Shown here: piece after piece, positions 34,153 to 43,001 of the stretch
How positions within the stretch are numbered: position 1 is the stretch's first letter
How the letters are laid out: every line of letters starts with the position of its first letter
Assembly (NCBI RefSeq): GCF_029223525.1
Contig: NZ_JARHTQ010000013.1
Coordinates: 1 to 64,000 of the forward strand
Direction: 5' to 3'
Length of the DNA stretch: 64,000 nucleotides
DNA from: Streptantibioticus ferralitis
Lineage (GTDB): Bacteria > Actinomycetota > Actinomycetes > Streptomycetales > Streptomycetaceae
The notes under the pieces: model-generated
Databases searched by the model: none
Told to the model about the DNA's origin: nothing
Seen by the model: only the letters and a program-made list of their open reading frames with translations
Translations under genes and position numbers: made by a program

Positions 34153-35237
34153 GCCGCACCGACCTGCTCAAGCAGCTGCTGACCGACCCCCGGGTCTCCA
34201 AGGACTCCCACCAGCACTGGCCCGCCTTCATCAACGGTGAGATCCCGCAGGACTGGCAGCTGTTCACCTGGGTCGCGGTGACCAACATGTTCACCGCGTA
34301 CGGCGATGACCACCGGCGGCTGCGCAAGCTGGTCGCCCCGGCGTTCACCGCACGCCGCACCGCCGCGCTGCGGCCGCGGATCGAGGAGATCACCGCGGGC
34401 CTGCTGGACCGGCTGGCCGCGGTGCCGGACGGCGAACCCGCCGATCTGCGCGAGGGGTACGCCTACCCCATCCCCATCCAGGTGATCTGCGAGCTGTTCG
34501 GCGTCCCCGAGCACCAGCGCGAGCCGCTGCGCAGGGCCGTGGACGGGGTGTTCGCCACCACCAACACCCCCGAGCAGGCGCTGGCCAACTACAACCTGAT
34601 GTACCAGATCCTGCGGGAGCTGGTCGCGATCAAGCGGGCCGAACCGGGCGACGACATGGCCAGTGTGCTGATCGCCACCCGCAACGAGGACGACGGCACC
34701 CGGCTGAGCGAGGACGAACTGGTCGACACCCTGCTGCTGGTCATCAGCGCCGGGCACGAGACCACCGTCAACCTCATCGACAACGCGATCCACGCCCTGC
34801 TCACCCACCCCGAGCAGCTGGCGCTGGTGCGCTCCGGCCGGGCCTCCTGGGACGACGTGATCGAGGAGGCGCTGCGGTTCCGTGCGCCGGTGGCGCATCT
34901 GCCGCTGCGGTACGCGGTCGACGACATCGAGCTGGAAGGGGTACGGATCGCCAAGGGGGATGCGATCCTCGCCAACTACCAGGCGGCGGGCCACCATGGC
35001 GACCGGGCGGACCAGTTCGACATCACCCGCCTGGACAAGGAGCATCTGGCCTTCGGCCACGGCGTCCACTTCTGCCTGGGCGCCCCGCTGGCCCGGCTGG
35101 AGGCGGCCATCGCGCTACCGGCGCTGTTCGACCGCTTCCCCGATGCCCGACTGGCCGTTCCGGCCGAGGAGTTGCAGACGGTGGAGTCGTTCATCTCCAA
35201 CGGTCACCGCTCACTGCCGGTGCTGCTGGGAGGCTGA
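34026..35237 (+). CDS. Cytochrome P450 (CYP154-like)
   Basis: Orthodox P450 of 403 residues from ATG 34026, with GGAGA upstream. I-helix SAGHETTVN, K-helix EEALR (Glu281-Arg284) and heme loop FGHGVHFCLGAPLARLEA (Cys350) are complete. CYP154 members are the usual partner of CYP157 genes in conservons. Its start lies 127 nt inside the preceding P450 gene, in another frame. Substrate unknown; related CYP154 enzymes hydroxylate steroids or flavonoids in vitro. A ferredoxin gene is not adjacent. Confidence 0.94.
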   Translation: MDSQPHVIDPAGRDIAGEATRIARRGPATRVELPGQVVAWSVGRTDLLKQLLTDPRVSKDSHQHWPAFINGEIPQDWQLFTWVAVTNMFTAYGDDHRRLRKLVAPAFTARRTAALRPRIEEITAGLLDRLAAVPDGEPADLREGYAYPIPIQVICELFGVPEHQREPLRRAVDGVFATTNTPEQALANYNLMYQILRELVAIKRAEPGDDMASVLIATRNEDDGTRLSEDELVDTLLLVISAGHETTVNLIDNAIHALLTHPEQLALVRSGRASWDDVIEEALRFRAPVAHLPLRYAVDDIELEGVRIAKGDAILANYQAAGHHGDRADQFDITRLDKEHLAFGHGVHFCLGAPLARLEAAIALPALFDRFPDARLAVPAEELQTVESFISNGHRSLPVLLGG

Positions 35238-35285
35238 GGCGGCCGGGCGGTCCGAGTCCGAGCAGGCGCTCGGACCGCCCGGCGC

Positions 35286-36149
35286 TCATCCGGTACGGCG
35301 CGCCAGCCCGTCCAGGATCTCGACCAGCTCCGGGCCGCGCAGCAGGGCCCGGACATGCCCACTGTCGATCGAGTGCACATCGAAGGGGTTGTCCGGGGTG
35401 AGCGCGTCCGCCTCCTTGATGAAGCGGTCCTGAAGCGCCACCGGCATGGTCCGGTCACCGGTCAGCCGTACGTAGGAGCGCGGCACGCGGCCCCACGTGG
35501 CCGCGTCCACCTGGGTGTCCGACGAGACAACGGCCAACGACTCGTCCGGCTCCAGGGTGTTGAGATGGGCGAGGAACTCCTGGTCGGTGCCGTCGGCCAG
35601 CAGGGCTTCCTTGAGCGCGGCGAGCAACGCGGTGTCGGAGGTACGCCAGTTGAGCCGTAGCGCGCCGAGCTGCGCGGGATCGCCCACCAGCAGGCCCACG
35701 GTGTCGCCCAACTTGCTCTCGGCGTTCTCCGGTGACTGCGAGTACTCCGCCGCCGACATCCTCACGCAGCACCACGCGGAGACATAGACCAACCGGTCGA
35801 TCAACTCCGGTACCACCGCGGCGACTGCGCTGAGCGTCAGCCCGCCGAGGCTGTGCCCGACCAGCACCACCGGTCCGTGCTCAGCCGCCCGGCACACGAT
35901 CCCGGTCACCCGCTCGACGTTGTCGGCGAGCGTCACCGAGGCCATGGCGGACGGCGACTGCGCCAGGGCGGCGGGATCCTGCGGCGCCTGGTACCCGGCC
36001 GGGAAGCCCGCCTCCACACCGTGCCCCGGCAGGTCGACGGCCACCGCCCGGTGCCCCAGCAGGGCGAGTTCGCGTTGCACCACGCTCCAGATCGAGGCGT
36101 TGCTGTTCTGGCCATGCACCAGCACGAAGGTCACGGTCACATCGATCAT
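35286..36149 (-). CDS. Alpha/beta hydrolase
   Basis: Cytosolic hydrolase of 287 residues related to the salicylate esterase/hydroxynitrile lyase-like group. Oxyanion segment FVLVHGQNSN, nucleophile elbow VGHSLGG (Ser100), and catalytic histidine in DSGHVRALL near the C-terminus. ATG 36149 is chosen because GGGAG precedes it and it begins the conserved fold; the longer in-frame extension to 36320 is unsupported. Monocistronic, convergent with the P450 gene. Confidence 0.9.
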   Translation of the reverse strand: MIDVTVTFVLVHGQNSNASIWSVVQRELALLGHRAVAVDLPGHGVEAGFPAGYQAPQDPAALAQSPSAMASVTLADNVERVTGIVCRAAEHGPVVLVGHSLGGLTLSAVAAVVPELIDRLVYVSAWCCVRMSAAEYSQSPENAESKLGDTVGLLVGDPAQLGALRLNWRTSDTALLAALKEALLADGTDQEFLAHLNTLEPDESLAVVSSDTQVDAATWGRVPRSYVRLTGDRTMPVALQDRFIKEADALTPDNPFDVHSIDSGHVRALLRGPELVEILDGLARRTG

Positions 36150-36250
36150 GCTCCCAGGTCGCCCGGCATCGGGCCACCGATTTACGGTGTGGACGATGCC
36201 GGAAGAATCCGGCCCGGGAACCAGCAGGATCAGCACTTTCGCACGTCCGG

Positions 36251-36484
36251 CTACGGACGACGGTTGTACGCCTCCACGGTCGCCTTGTTCGTCGAGGCAC
36301 TCTGGAAGACCAGCTCCCAAGGGCCGGTGTTGACGTCCATCTCCTTACCGAAGCCCACCCATTTGCCGACGATGCGGCGCCCGGTCGGCTCGGCAAGCAT
36401 CTGGATCGCCCCGTGATAGCGGGCACCCCGGTAGTAGCCGTCATCCGCGGTCTGCAACGACCGGCGTCCGGCGTTCACCACCAT
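36251..36484 (-). CDS. Hypothetical protein, possibly a truncated remnant
   Basis: A 77-codon frame from ATG 36484 has protein-like composition: YYRGARYHGAIQMLAEP, GKWVGFGKEMDVNTGPWELV and a final AYNRRP. The tryptophan/glycine-rich pattern resembles C-terminal domains attached to some Streptomyces DNA-binding proteins, from memory, but no helix-turn-helix is present here. The start codon overlaps the ATG of a frame on the other strand. I take it as a small gene or the 3' remnant of a larger one. Confidence 0.5.
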   Translation of the reverse strand: MVVNAGRRSLQTADDGYYRGARYHGAIQMLAEPTGRRIVGKWVGFGKEMDVNTGPWELVFQSASTNKATVEAYNRRP

Positions 36485-36704
36485 GTTCAACGCCGTCCGC
36501 AACGTCGGCGCCGACGTGCTCCGCGTGGTTATCGACCACGACTGGTACCGGCTCTCCCGCGACGACGACGCCCGCGGCCTGTTCACCCGCCGCATCATCC
36601 ATCTGGGCGCCACCGTCGAGACGTGCGACGGGGAGCAGCGCCGGGCCGACGGTACGTACACGACGCCCGGCGGTCCGCCGACAGCGGCAGCCGTCACCTC
36701 ATGA
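36483..36704 (+). pseudogene. Fragment resembling a serine recombinase
   Basis: A 73-codon frame whose middle part, ADVLRVVIDHDWYRLSRDD followed by ARGLFTRRI and GATVETCDG, follows the pattern of resolvase catalytic domains (xxDRLSRDxxxRxxF ... GAxVET). The catalytic N-terminal serine region and the DNA-binding domain are absent. It lies about 0.6 kb from three tRNA genes, a common place for integrated elements to decay. Identification is by pattern only. Confidence 0.35.
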
Positions 36705-37022
36705 AGGGCGTCTCAAGCATTCTCGTCGAGCGTCGCGGCGGCCGGGCCTTCGCCGCAGTCGGCCAGCTCGCTGTGGCCGCAATCGTCGTTCCGCTCTGCA
36801 TCTGGGCCACGTGCCCACACCCTGAGCCCGAAGTACGCCGCGGTGCCGGCCGCCTACGAGGCGGCCCGGGAAGAGCACCGCTACTGGCGGCCAGGGCGTA
36901 TCGAGCGGCCGAGGCGGCCCGCCCGATGGTGCGACGGGTTCACTCTTGTCGCGGACCTGGTTACCGAGGACACGACCGTCGTGCCCCATGATCTGCCGCC
37001 GCAGGAGCCCGAGCGGATCTGA
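36701..37022 (+). pseudogene. Frameshifted coding remnant
   Basis: An ATG at 36701 overlaps the preceding stop and gives KGVSSILVERR then a hydrophobic AVGQLAVAAIVVPLCIW. A protein-like stretch in another frame (from about 36822: TLSPKYAAVPAAYEAAREEH, later FTLVADLVTEDTTVVPHDLP) continues to a TGA at 37020-37022. The two halves look like one gene split by a frameshift. I do not recognise it. Confidence 0.35.
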
Positions 37023-37290
37023 CGCGACGCCGCACCGAACGGCCCCGTCCGTGCGCCCTGACCCCCTGAGGCGCACGGGCGGGGCCTTCTGGTTTGCGAG
37101 GCTCGTCATATCCAGGGCGGCCGTCCGGGTGGAGCGGTCGGGATACGCCGTCAGGTGCCTGAACTCGCTCGCCTGCGTATCGGCCGAGCTGCGGCCGAGC
37201 CAGCCATCTCCGCACTTCCCCCAGGTACACCCGGGGGAAGTCTCGGCGTGGCTCCACCGCAGGTGAAATCGTTTCTGCAGGATGGAGTCC

Positions 37291-37367
37291 TGGTGGGGCG
37301 TGTGGGACTCGAACCCACGACCGACGGATTATGAGTCCGCTGCTCTAACCGGCTGAGCTAACGCCCC
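37291..37367 (-). tRNA. tRNA with CAU anticodon (elongator Met or Ile2)
   Basis: Complete cloverleaf on the minus strand: acceptor GGGGCGT/ACGCCCC, discriminator A, encoded CCA (37291-37293), anticodon loop CTCATAA, T loop TTCGAGTC. It is not the initiator, because the D stem and anticodon stem lack its GGG/CCC features. Whether it is Met or lysidine-modified Ile cannot be settled by eye. Confidence 0.93.
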
Positions 37368-37503
37368 GTACGGCGTGCCGTGCTTTGCCGTGCACATCGT
37401 CTGCCGCAGCATAGCCGCTCATACGATCTGTCGCCCTCACGGGTCACACACGCACGACTGGGAGGACTTCACCCGCCGGGGATCGGTTCCCAACCATACA
37501 AAT

Positions 37504-37525
37504 AAGGACCCCGAAGGGGGTCCTT
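37504..37525 (-). terminator. Intrinsic terminator of the tRNA-Asn genes
   Basis: Perfect 9-bp stem AAGGACCCC/GGGGTCCTT with a 4-nt loop. Read on the minus strand it is followed by TATTTGT, downstream of the two tRNA-Asn genes. Confidence 0.8.
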
Positions 37526-37533
37526 GAGCTGTG

Positions 37534-37606
37534 CTCCCCCGACTGGACTCGAACCAGTAACCTGCCGGTTAACAGCCGGCTGCTCTGCCAATTGAGCTAC
37601 AGGGGA
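37534..37606 (-). tRNA. tRNA-Asn (GTT), copy 1
   Basis: 73-nt cloverleaf on the minus strand: acceptor TCCCCTG/CGGGGGA with a G-U-type pair, discriminator G, anticodon loop CTGTTAA (anticodon GUU), T loop TTCGAGTC. CCA is not encoded. Identical to the next gene, which lies 5 nt away. Confidence 0.96.
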
Positions 37607-37611
37607 CCGAG

Positions 37612-37684
37612 CTCCCCCGACTGGACTCGAACCAGTAACCTGCCGGTTAACAGCCGGCTGCTCTGCCAATTGAGCTACAGGGGA
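37612..37684 (-). tRNA. tRNA-Asn (GTT), copy 2
   Basis: Same 73-nt sequence as the gene at 37534-37606, upstream of it in the transcript. The 5-nt spacer implies a shared precursor cleaved by RNase P and 3' nucleases. Confidence 0.96.
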
Positions 37685-37894
37685 ATGCTCCGCGTGCCTC
37701 GAACGCACCCACATCCGGGCTGGCCCGGCGGCGTGCGCTCGCTGCGACACATACATTAGCGCAAGCAGGAGGGTGCTCCGCCAACCGGTATCGCCACGGT
37801 TGCCGTACGGCTACAGCGGGTAGGCGCGGAGCGCCGGATCGGTGCATTCTGGCGGAGCGCACCAGGTACGCCAGAACGAGGGAAGGGTGGAGTC

Positions 37895-38194
37895 ATGCGC
37901 TATCGGCTGACGTTCATCGCCGGAGCCGCCGTGGGCTATGTGCTCGGGGCGCGCGCCGGGCGCGATCGGTACGAGCAGCTACGCAAGACCGCCCAGCGCA
38001 TCGCGCAGAACCCCGCGGTGCGCAACACCGTGGAGTCCGCGGGCCAGCAGAGCCGGGAACTGGCCGGAAAGGCCGCCGACGCCGTGGCCTCGCGGATCGA
38101 CGGACGGCTGCCCGCATCGATGGGCGAACGGCTGCGCTCGCTGCGCGAGCAGCGCATGTCGGACGAGGACGACTGGGGCACCAGCAACACCTGA
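37895..38194 (+). CDS. YtxH-like small membrane-associated protein
   Basis: Protein of 99 residues: MRYRLTFIAGAAVGYVLGARAG is a short N-terminal hydrophobic segment with the glycine pattern of YtxH proteins, followed by a basic amphipathic helical region (DRYEQLRKTAQRIAQNPAVR) and an acidic tail. GGAAGGGTGG precedes the ATG. Conserved in Streptomyces beside the FGGY kinase; function unknown, perhaps envelope stress. Confidence 0.85.
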   Translation: MRYRLTFIAGAAVGYVLGARAGRDRYEQLRKTAQRIAQNPAVRNTVESAGQQSRELAGKAADAVASRIDGRLPASMGERLRSLREQRMSDEDDWGTSNT

Positions 38195-38239
38195 TCCCCG
38201 GATTCGCGACGGCGGTCGAATACGGCATGATCTGGCCCT

Positions 38240-39694
38240 ATGGGGATAGTCGCCGGTTTGGACAGCTCGACCGCAGGAACCACCGTCGTCGTATGTGACA
38301 CCGACACGGGTGCCGTGCTGCGGCAGGGGTACGCCCCACACCCCGCCGAAGGGGACGGCAAGCAGACCGAGGCCGATCCGCAGGCCTGGCTGCTCTCGCT
38401 CGGCGAGGCCGCCAAGGACGGGCTGCTGGAGGGCGTTCAGGCGATCGGCGTCTCCGGGCAGCAGCACGGGCTGGTGGCGCTGGACGCGGGCGGAGTGCTG
38501 GTACGTCCGGTCCTGCTGCGCAACGACCGGCGGGCACAGGTCGCGGCAGCCGACCTCACCGAGGCGCTGGGGGGACCCGCGGGCTGGGCGGAGGCGGTCG
38601 GTTCGGTCCCCGAGGCGGCGTATCCGGTCTCGAAGCTGCGCTGGCTCGCCCAGCACGAGCCGGCCTCGGCGCAGCGGACGGCGGAGGTACTCCTTCCGCA
38701 TGACTGGCTGGTGTGGCAGCTGCTGGGCCGCCCGGCGCGGCGCACCACTGACCGGGGCGACGCGTCCAGCACCGGCTACTGGTCCGCGGCGGCCGGCGGC
38801 TACCGCGCCGATCTGGTGGAGCTCGCGCTCGGGCACCGGGTGCGGCTGCCCGAGGTGCTGGGGCCCGCGGAGGCCGCCGGGCACACTCCCGAGGGGCTGC
38901 TGATCTCCGCCGGTACCGGGGAGAACATGGCCGCCGCCCTCGGGCTGGGCCTCGGCCCCGGCGACGCGGTGGTGGCGCTGGGTGCCTCCGGCACCGTCTT
39001 CGCGGTGCACCACGAGGCGCTGAACGACCCCTCGGGACTGATCACCTCGCTCGCCGACGCGACCGGCCACCACCTCCCCGTGGTGCAGACCCGTAACGCG
39101 GTCCGGGTGCTGCGCGGCGCCGCCGACCTGCTGGGTACCGATCTGTCCGGCCTGTCGGAACTCGCGCTGCGGTCCACCCCGGGTTCGTACGGGCTGGTGC
39201 TGCTGCCCTATCTGGAGGGCGAGCGCACTCCGCAACTGCCGCACACCGCCGGGCTGTTGGCGGGTCTGCGGCGCGAAAGCATGAAGCCCGAGCACCTGGC
39301 GAGGGCCGCGTTCGAGGGAATGCTGTGCGGGCTCGCTGACGCGCTGGACGTGCTGCGCGGACGCGGTGTGGCGGTGCGCCGGGTCTTCCTGCTCGGCCCC
39401 GCCGGTGAGCTGCCGGCCGTGCAGGCGATGGCACCCGCGGTCTTCGGGGTGCCGGTGGTCGTGCCCCCGCCCGCCGACTACGCGGCGCTGGGCGCGGCCC
39501 GCCAGGCGGCCTGGGCGCTGGGCGTCCAGCACGGCTCGCTGTCGCCGCAGGATCCGCCGCACTGGGAGTCGGCGGTGCTCTCCGGCAGCCGGGTGGCCGA
39601 ACCGGGTGACGAACTGGCCGCCGGCTCATCGGTGCGGCAGCAGTACCGGGCGGTACGGGACCAGACGCACCCGGGGGCCTTCGCGGTCGTCTAG
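38240..39694 (+). CDS. xylB: Xylulokinase-type FGGY carbohydrate kinase
   Basis: Sugar kinase of 484 residues phosphorylating D-xylulose to xylulose 5-phosphate, as inferred from the family. N-terminal GLDSSTAGTTVVVCD is the phosphate-binding loop; IGVSGQQHGLVALD is the xylulokinase signature; the C-terminal half has GASGTVFAV and LPYLEGERTPQLP. No Shine-Dalgarno is obvious and the message may be leaderless. Convergent with the sigma factor gene 6 nt away. No xylA is adjacent. Confidence 0.88.
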   Translation: MGIVAGLDSSTAGTTVVVCDTDTGAVLRQGYAPHPAEGDGKQTEADPQAWLLSLGEAAKDGLLEGVQAIGVSGQQHGLVALDAGGVLVRPVLLRNDRRAQVAAADLTEALGGPAGWAEAVGSVPEAAYPVSKLRWLAQHEPASAQRTAEVLLPHDWLVWQLLGRPARRTTDRGDASSTGYWSAAAGGYRADLVELALGHRVRLPEVLGPAEAAGHTPEGLLISAGTGENMAAALGLGLGPGDAVVALGASGTVFAVHHEALNDPSGLITSLADATGHHLPVVQTRNAVRVLRGAADLLGTDLSGLSELALRSTPGSYGLVLLPYLEGERTPQLPHTAGLLAGLRRESMKPEHLARAAFEGMLCGLADALDVLRGRGVAVRRVFLLGPAGELPAVQAMAPAVFGVPVVVPPPADYAALGAARQAAWALGVQHGSLSPQDPPHWESAVLSGSRVAEPGDELAAGSSVRQQYRAVRDQTHPGAFAVV

Positions 39695-39700
39695 CGGCGG

Positions 39701-40984
39701 TCAGTCCAGGTATCCCCGCAGTTGGTCGGCGAACGCGTGGTCGCGCAGCTTGTTGAGCGTCTTGGACTCGATCTGGCGTATCCGCTCCCGCGTCACACCG
39801 AAGATCCGGCCGATCTCCTCCAGCGTGCGGGGACGGCCGTCGACCAGCCCGTAGCGCAGCTGTACGACCTTCCGCTCGCGTTCGCCGAGCGTGGACAGTA
39901 CGGCTTCCAGGTGCTCGCGCAGCAGGAGGAAGGCGGCGGACTCGACGGGGGACGCCGCATCGCCGTCCTCTATGAGGTCGCCGAGGGCGACGTCGTCCTC
40001 CTCGCCCACCGGCGCGTGCAGGGAGACCGGCTCCTGTGCCAGCCGCAGGACCTCGGTGACGCGCTCCTCGGTGAGGTCGAGTTGGGCGGCGACATCGGCG
40101 GTGGCCGGTTCGAAGCCGCGCTCCTGGAGCAGTCGGCGCTGGACGCGCACCACCCGGTTGATCAGCTCCACCACATGGACCGGAACCCGTATGGTGCGCG
40201 CCTGGTCCGCCAGGGCCCGGCTCATGGCCTGGCGGATCCACCAGGTCGCGTAGGTGGAGAACTTGTAGCCACGCGCGTAGTCGAACTTCTCAACCGCCCG
40301 GATCAGACCGAGGTTTCCCTCCTGGACGAGGTCGAGCATGGTCAGCCCGCGTCCGACGTAGCGCTTGGCCACCGAGACGACCAGCCGCAGATTGGCCTCT
40401 ATCAGGCGGCGTTTGGCCATCCGGCCCTCCACCACGAGTTGGTCGAGATCGCCGGCGAGCCGGGAGTCCAGGTCGGCGGCGCCGCTCAGCTTCTCCTCGG
40501 CGAACAGTCCGGCCTCGACCTTGCGGGCCAACTCGACCTCCTCGACGGCGGTCAGCAGCGGAATGCGGCCGATCTCGCGGAGGTACTGGCGGAAGAGGTC
40601 GGCCGACGGGCCGGACACCTCGCCCTGGAAGGGGCGTTCCGCCTCCGGCACTTCGCTCACGTCGGGCACCGCGGTCCCCGCGCCGTCGAGTACCGGCTCG
40701 GCCTCGGGGTGCACCGCCGCGTGACTTTGCTCAGGCACACGTTCCAACGTGGTTTCGACGGGGGCGAGTTCGGTGGCACGGTCGGCTTGGGGGACGAGGG
40801 TCTGGGTCTGCACAGGGACGGCCTCCACACTGAGCGCGGTCACGGACTCGGAGGCGTGCGGCAGCGGAACGGGCACGGCCAAGCCGCTGTCCGTCCGGGA
40901 GTACACCGTGAGCGGATGGCCGGGGGGTTCTGGCGTTCCGCGCTCCGAGGACTCAGGCACCGGACCCAGTGTGCGGTACGACAC
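39701..40984 (-). CDS. RNA polymerase sigma-70 family factor (HrdA-like)
   Basis: Group 2 sigma factor of up to 427 residues. The first about 125 residues are a low-complexity acidic/proline region. Region 1.2 begins [18 protein letters not shown], region 2 contains [20 protein letters not shown] and [20 protein letters not shown], and region 4 has the helix-turn-helix [20 protein letters not shown]. Close to the primary sigma sequence, so it should recognise HrdB-like promoters. In S. coelicolor the sigma gene near dnaG is hrdA, which supports the name. Start at GTG 40984 is uncertain because no ribosome-binding site is seen. Confidence 0.9.
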   Translation of the reverse strand: MSYRTLGPVPESSERGTPEPPGHPLTVYSRTDSGLAVPVPLPHASESVTALSVEAVPVQTQTLVPQADRATELAPVETTLERVPEQSHAAVHPEAEPVLDGAGTAVPDVSEVPEAERPFQGEVSGPSADLFRQYLREIGRIPLLTAVEEVELARKVEAGLFAEEKLSGAADLDSRLAGDLDQLVVEGRMAKRRLIEANLRLVVSVAKRYVGRGLTMLDLVQEGNLGLIRAVEKFDYARGYKFSTYATWWIRQAMSRALADQARTIRVPVHVVELINRVVRVQRRLLQERGFEPATADVAAQLDLTEERVTEVLRLAQEPVSLHAPVGEEDDVALGDLIEDGDAASPVESAAFLLLREHLEAVLSTLGERERKVVQLRYGLVDGRPRTLEEIGRIFGVTRERIRQIESKTLNKLRDHAFADQLRGYLD

Positions 40985-41055
40985 CGCCCGACTACGAGGG
41001 GTGTGCGGTCAGTTTCTTCGGTTCCCGTTACCCGCAGCGCTCACCCGACTACGTT

Positions 41056-42945
41056 TCACAGGCCCGCGGCGCCCTGGTGACGCAGTCGGTTGCCGTACTG
41101 CTGCAGTGCCCACAGCTCGTTCTGCACGGCGCCGATCCGCGCGGGGTCGGCGCGCGGGCCGAGGCGGGCGAGGTCGGCCCGCAGCTCGCTCTCCCGGCGC
41201 TTGACCGCCGCCAGCCGTACGCTCACCAGCACCTCGCCCGCGTAGATGTCGGGCGCCTTGTGCATCACCGGCTCGACGGCCAGTTCGGTGACCATCGCGC
41301 GCACCGAGTCATCGGGCACCGCGTCCCTCACCCGGGTGAGGTATTCGGCGTCGGCGGCCGTCGCTCCCCCGGCTTCGGCGATGGCCCGGCGGACCGCCGC
41401 ATAGGGCGCCGCGGTGAACTCGTCCTCGCCGTAGGCGTCGAACGCCGGGGAGACCAACTGCGGGTACTGCAGTGCGAGTTTCAGCAGTTCACGCTCGACA
41501 CGATGGTGCGGGCTGCGCAGATCGAGCCGGGGGCCGGTGGGTCGCGGCGCGGCCTGCGGCTGGGCGGGCGCGGAACGGGAGGAAGCGCGCCGGCGGTCCG
41601 GCTGCCGACGGCGCTCGCGCTGCCAGCGGGCGAGTTGGCTGACCCGGCGGACCACGAAGCCCACTTCCAGGATGCCGAGCATCCCGGCGAGTTCGACGGC
41701 GTACTCGTGCTGGATGGCGGCGTCCTTGATCCCGGCGACGATCGGCGCGGACTCCTCCAGCGCTGCGGCGCGGCCCTCCGCGGTGTCCAGGTTATGCCGG
41801 GCGACGGTTGACCGGATGGCGAAGTCGAACAGCGGCAGTGCCTGGTCGACGAGATTGCGCACCGCCCCGTCGCCCTCGGCGAGCCGTAGTTCACACGGGT
41901 CCATACCGCCGGGGCTGACCGCGATGGAGGTACGGGCGGTGAACTTCTGGTCGTCCTCGAAGGCGCGCAGCGCGGCGCGCTGACCGGCCGCGTCCCCGTC
42001 GAAGGTGAAGACCACCTGCGAGCCGGAGTTGTCCATCAACACCCGCCGGAGGATCTTGATGTGATCCTCACCGAAGGCAGTGCCGCAGGTGGCGATGGCG
42101 GTGGTGACGCCCGCGAGGTGGCAGGCCATGACATCGGTGTAGCCCTCGACCACCACCGCGCGGCCGGACTTGCCGATGTCCTTCTTGGCGAGGTCGATCC
42201 CGTAGAGGACCTGGGACTTCTTGTAGAGCGGGGTCTCCGGTGTGTTGAGGTACTTCGGTCCGTTGTCGTCCTCGCGCAGCTTGCGCGCGCCGAAGCCGAT
42301 CACTTCACCGGTGATGTCGCGGATCGGCCAGATCAGGCGGCCGCGGAACCGGTCGATGGGACCGCGGCGGCCCTCGCTGGCCAGCCCGGAGAGCAGCAGT
42401 TCCTTCTCGGAGAAGCCCTTGCCGCGCAGGAAGCGGACCAGGTGGTCCCAGCCCGCCGGTGCGTAGCCGACGCCGAAGTAGCTCGCGGCCGCCTGGTCGA
42501 AGCCGCGGTCCGCGAGGAACTTCCGGCCGATCTCGGCCTCGGCGCCGCCGAGCTGGTCGACGTAGAACTGCGCGGCGATCTTGTGCGCCTCCACCAGCCG
42601 GGTGCGCTCGCCCTGCTGGCGGCCGGGCGTGTAGCCGCCCTCGTCGTACCGCAGGGTGATCCCGGCCTGGGCGGCCAGCCGCTCGACCGTCTCGGAGAAG
42701 GAGAGGTGGTCGAGCTTCATGACGAAGTCGAGGGTGTCACCGCCCTCCTGGCAACCGAAGCAGTAGAAAAGTCCCTTACTCGGACTCACCTGGAAAGAAG
42801 GGGACTTCTCATCATGAAAAGGGCATAGCCCCTTGAGGTTGCCGCCGCCCGCCGGACGGAGTTGAAGGTACTCGGACACCACGGCGTCGATCGGGACCGC
42901 GTCCCGAACCGCCTTCACATCCTCATCCCTGATCCTGCCCGCCAC
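41056..42945 (-). CDS. dnaG: DNA primase
   Basis: Synthesises RNA primers at the replication fork; 629 residues. The CHC2 zinc finger uses Cys41, His44, Cys62 and Cys65 (CPFHDEKSPSF ... YCFGCQEGGD). The TOPRIM core follows with VVVEGYTDVMACH and FDGDAAGQRA. The C-terminal DnaB-binding helical region is present after a basic linker (about 445-475). Upstream of hrdA in the same direction, 71 nt apart, echoing the dnaG-rpoD linkage of the macromolecular synthesis operon. Confidence 0.97.
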   Translation of the reverse strand: MAGRIRDEDVKAVRDAVPIDAVVSEYLQLRPAGGGNLKGLCPFHDEKSPSFQVSPSKGLFYCFGCQEGGDTLDFVMKLDHLSFSETVERLAAQAGITLRYDEGGYTPGRQQGERTRLVEAHKIAAQFYVDQLGGAEAEIGRKFLADRGFDQAAASYFGVGYAPAGWDHLVRFLRGKGFSEKELLLSGLASEGRRGPIDRFRGRLIWPIRDITGEVIGFGARKLREDDNGPKYLNTPETPLYKKSQVLYGIDLAKKDIGKSGRAVVVEGYTDVMACHLAGVTTAIATCGTAFGEDHIKILRRVLMDNSGSQVVFTFDGDAAGQRAALRAFEDDQKFTARTSIAVSPGGMDPCELRLAEGDGAVRNLVDQALPLFDFAIRSTVARHNLDTAEGRAAALEESAPIVAGIKDAAIQHEYAVELAGMLGILEVGFVVRRVSQLARWQRERRRQPDRRRASSRSAPAQPQAAPRPTGPRLDLRSPHHRVERELLKLALQYPQLVSPAFDAYGEDEFTAAPYAAVRRAIAEAGGATAADAEYLTRVRDAVPDDSVRAMVTELAVEPVMHKAPDIYAGEVLVSVRLAAVKRRESELRADLARLGPRADPARIGAVQNELWALQQYGNRLRHQGAAGL

Positions 42946-43001
42946 GCCAGAATTCTACGGTCGAGATCTGACAGCGGCGCCCGGGATGGTGATCACGTCG
43001 A

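Noticed and set aside
35286-36320. N-terminal extension of the alpha/beta hydrolase to 36320
   Set aside because: The first 57 codons are unlike the family, and a good ribosome-binding site precedes ATG 36149.
36200-37700. Intact integrative element with attachment sites at the tRNA genes
   Set aside because: No complete integrase and no duplicated tRNA 3' end was found in the flanking sequence.
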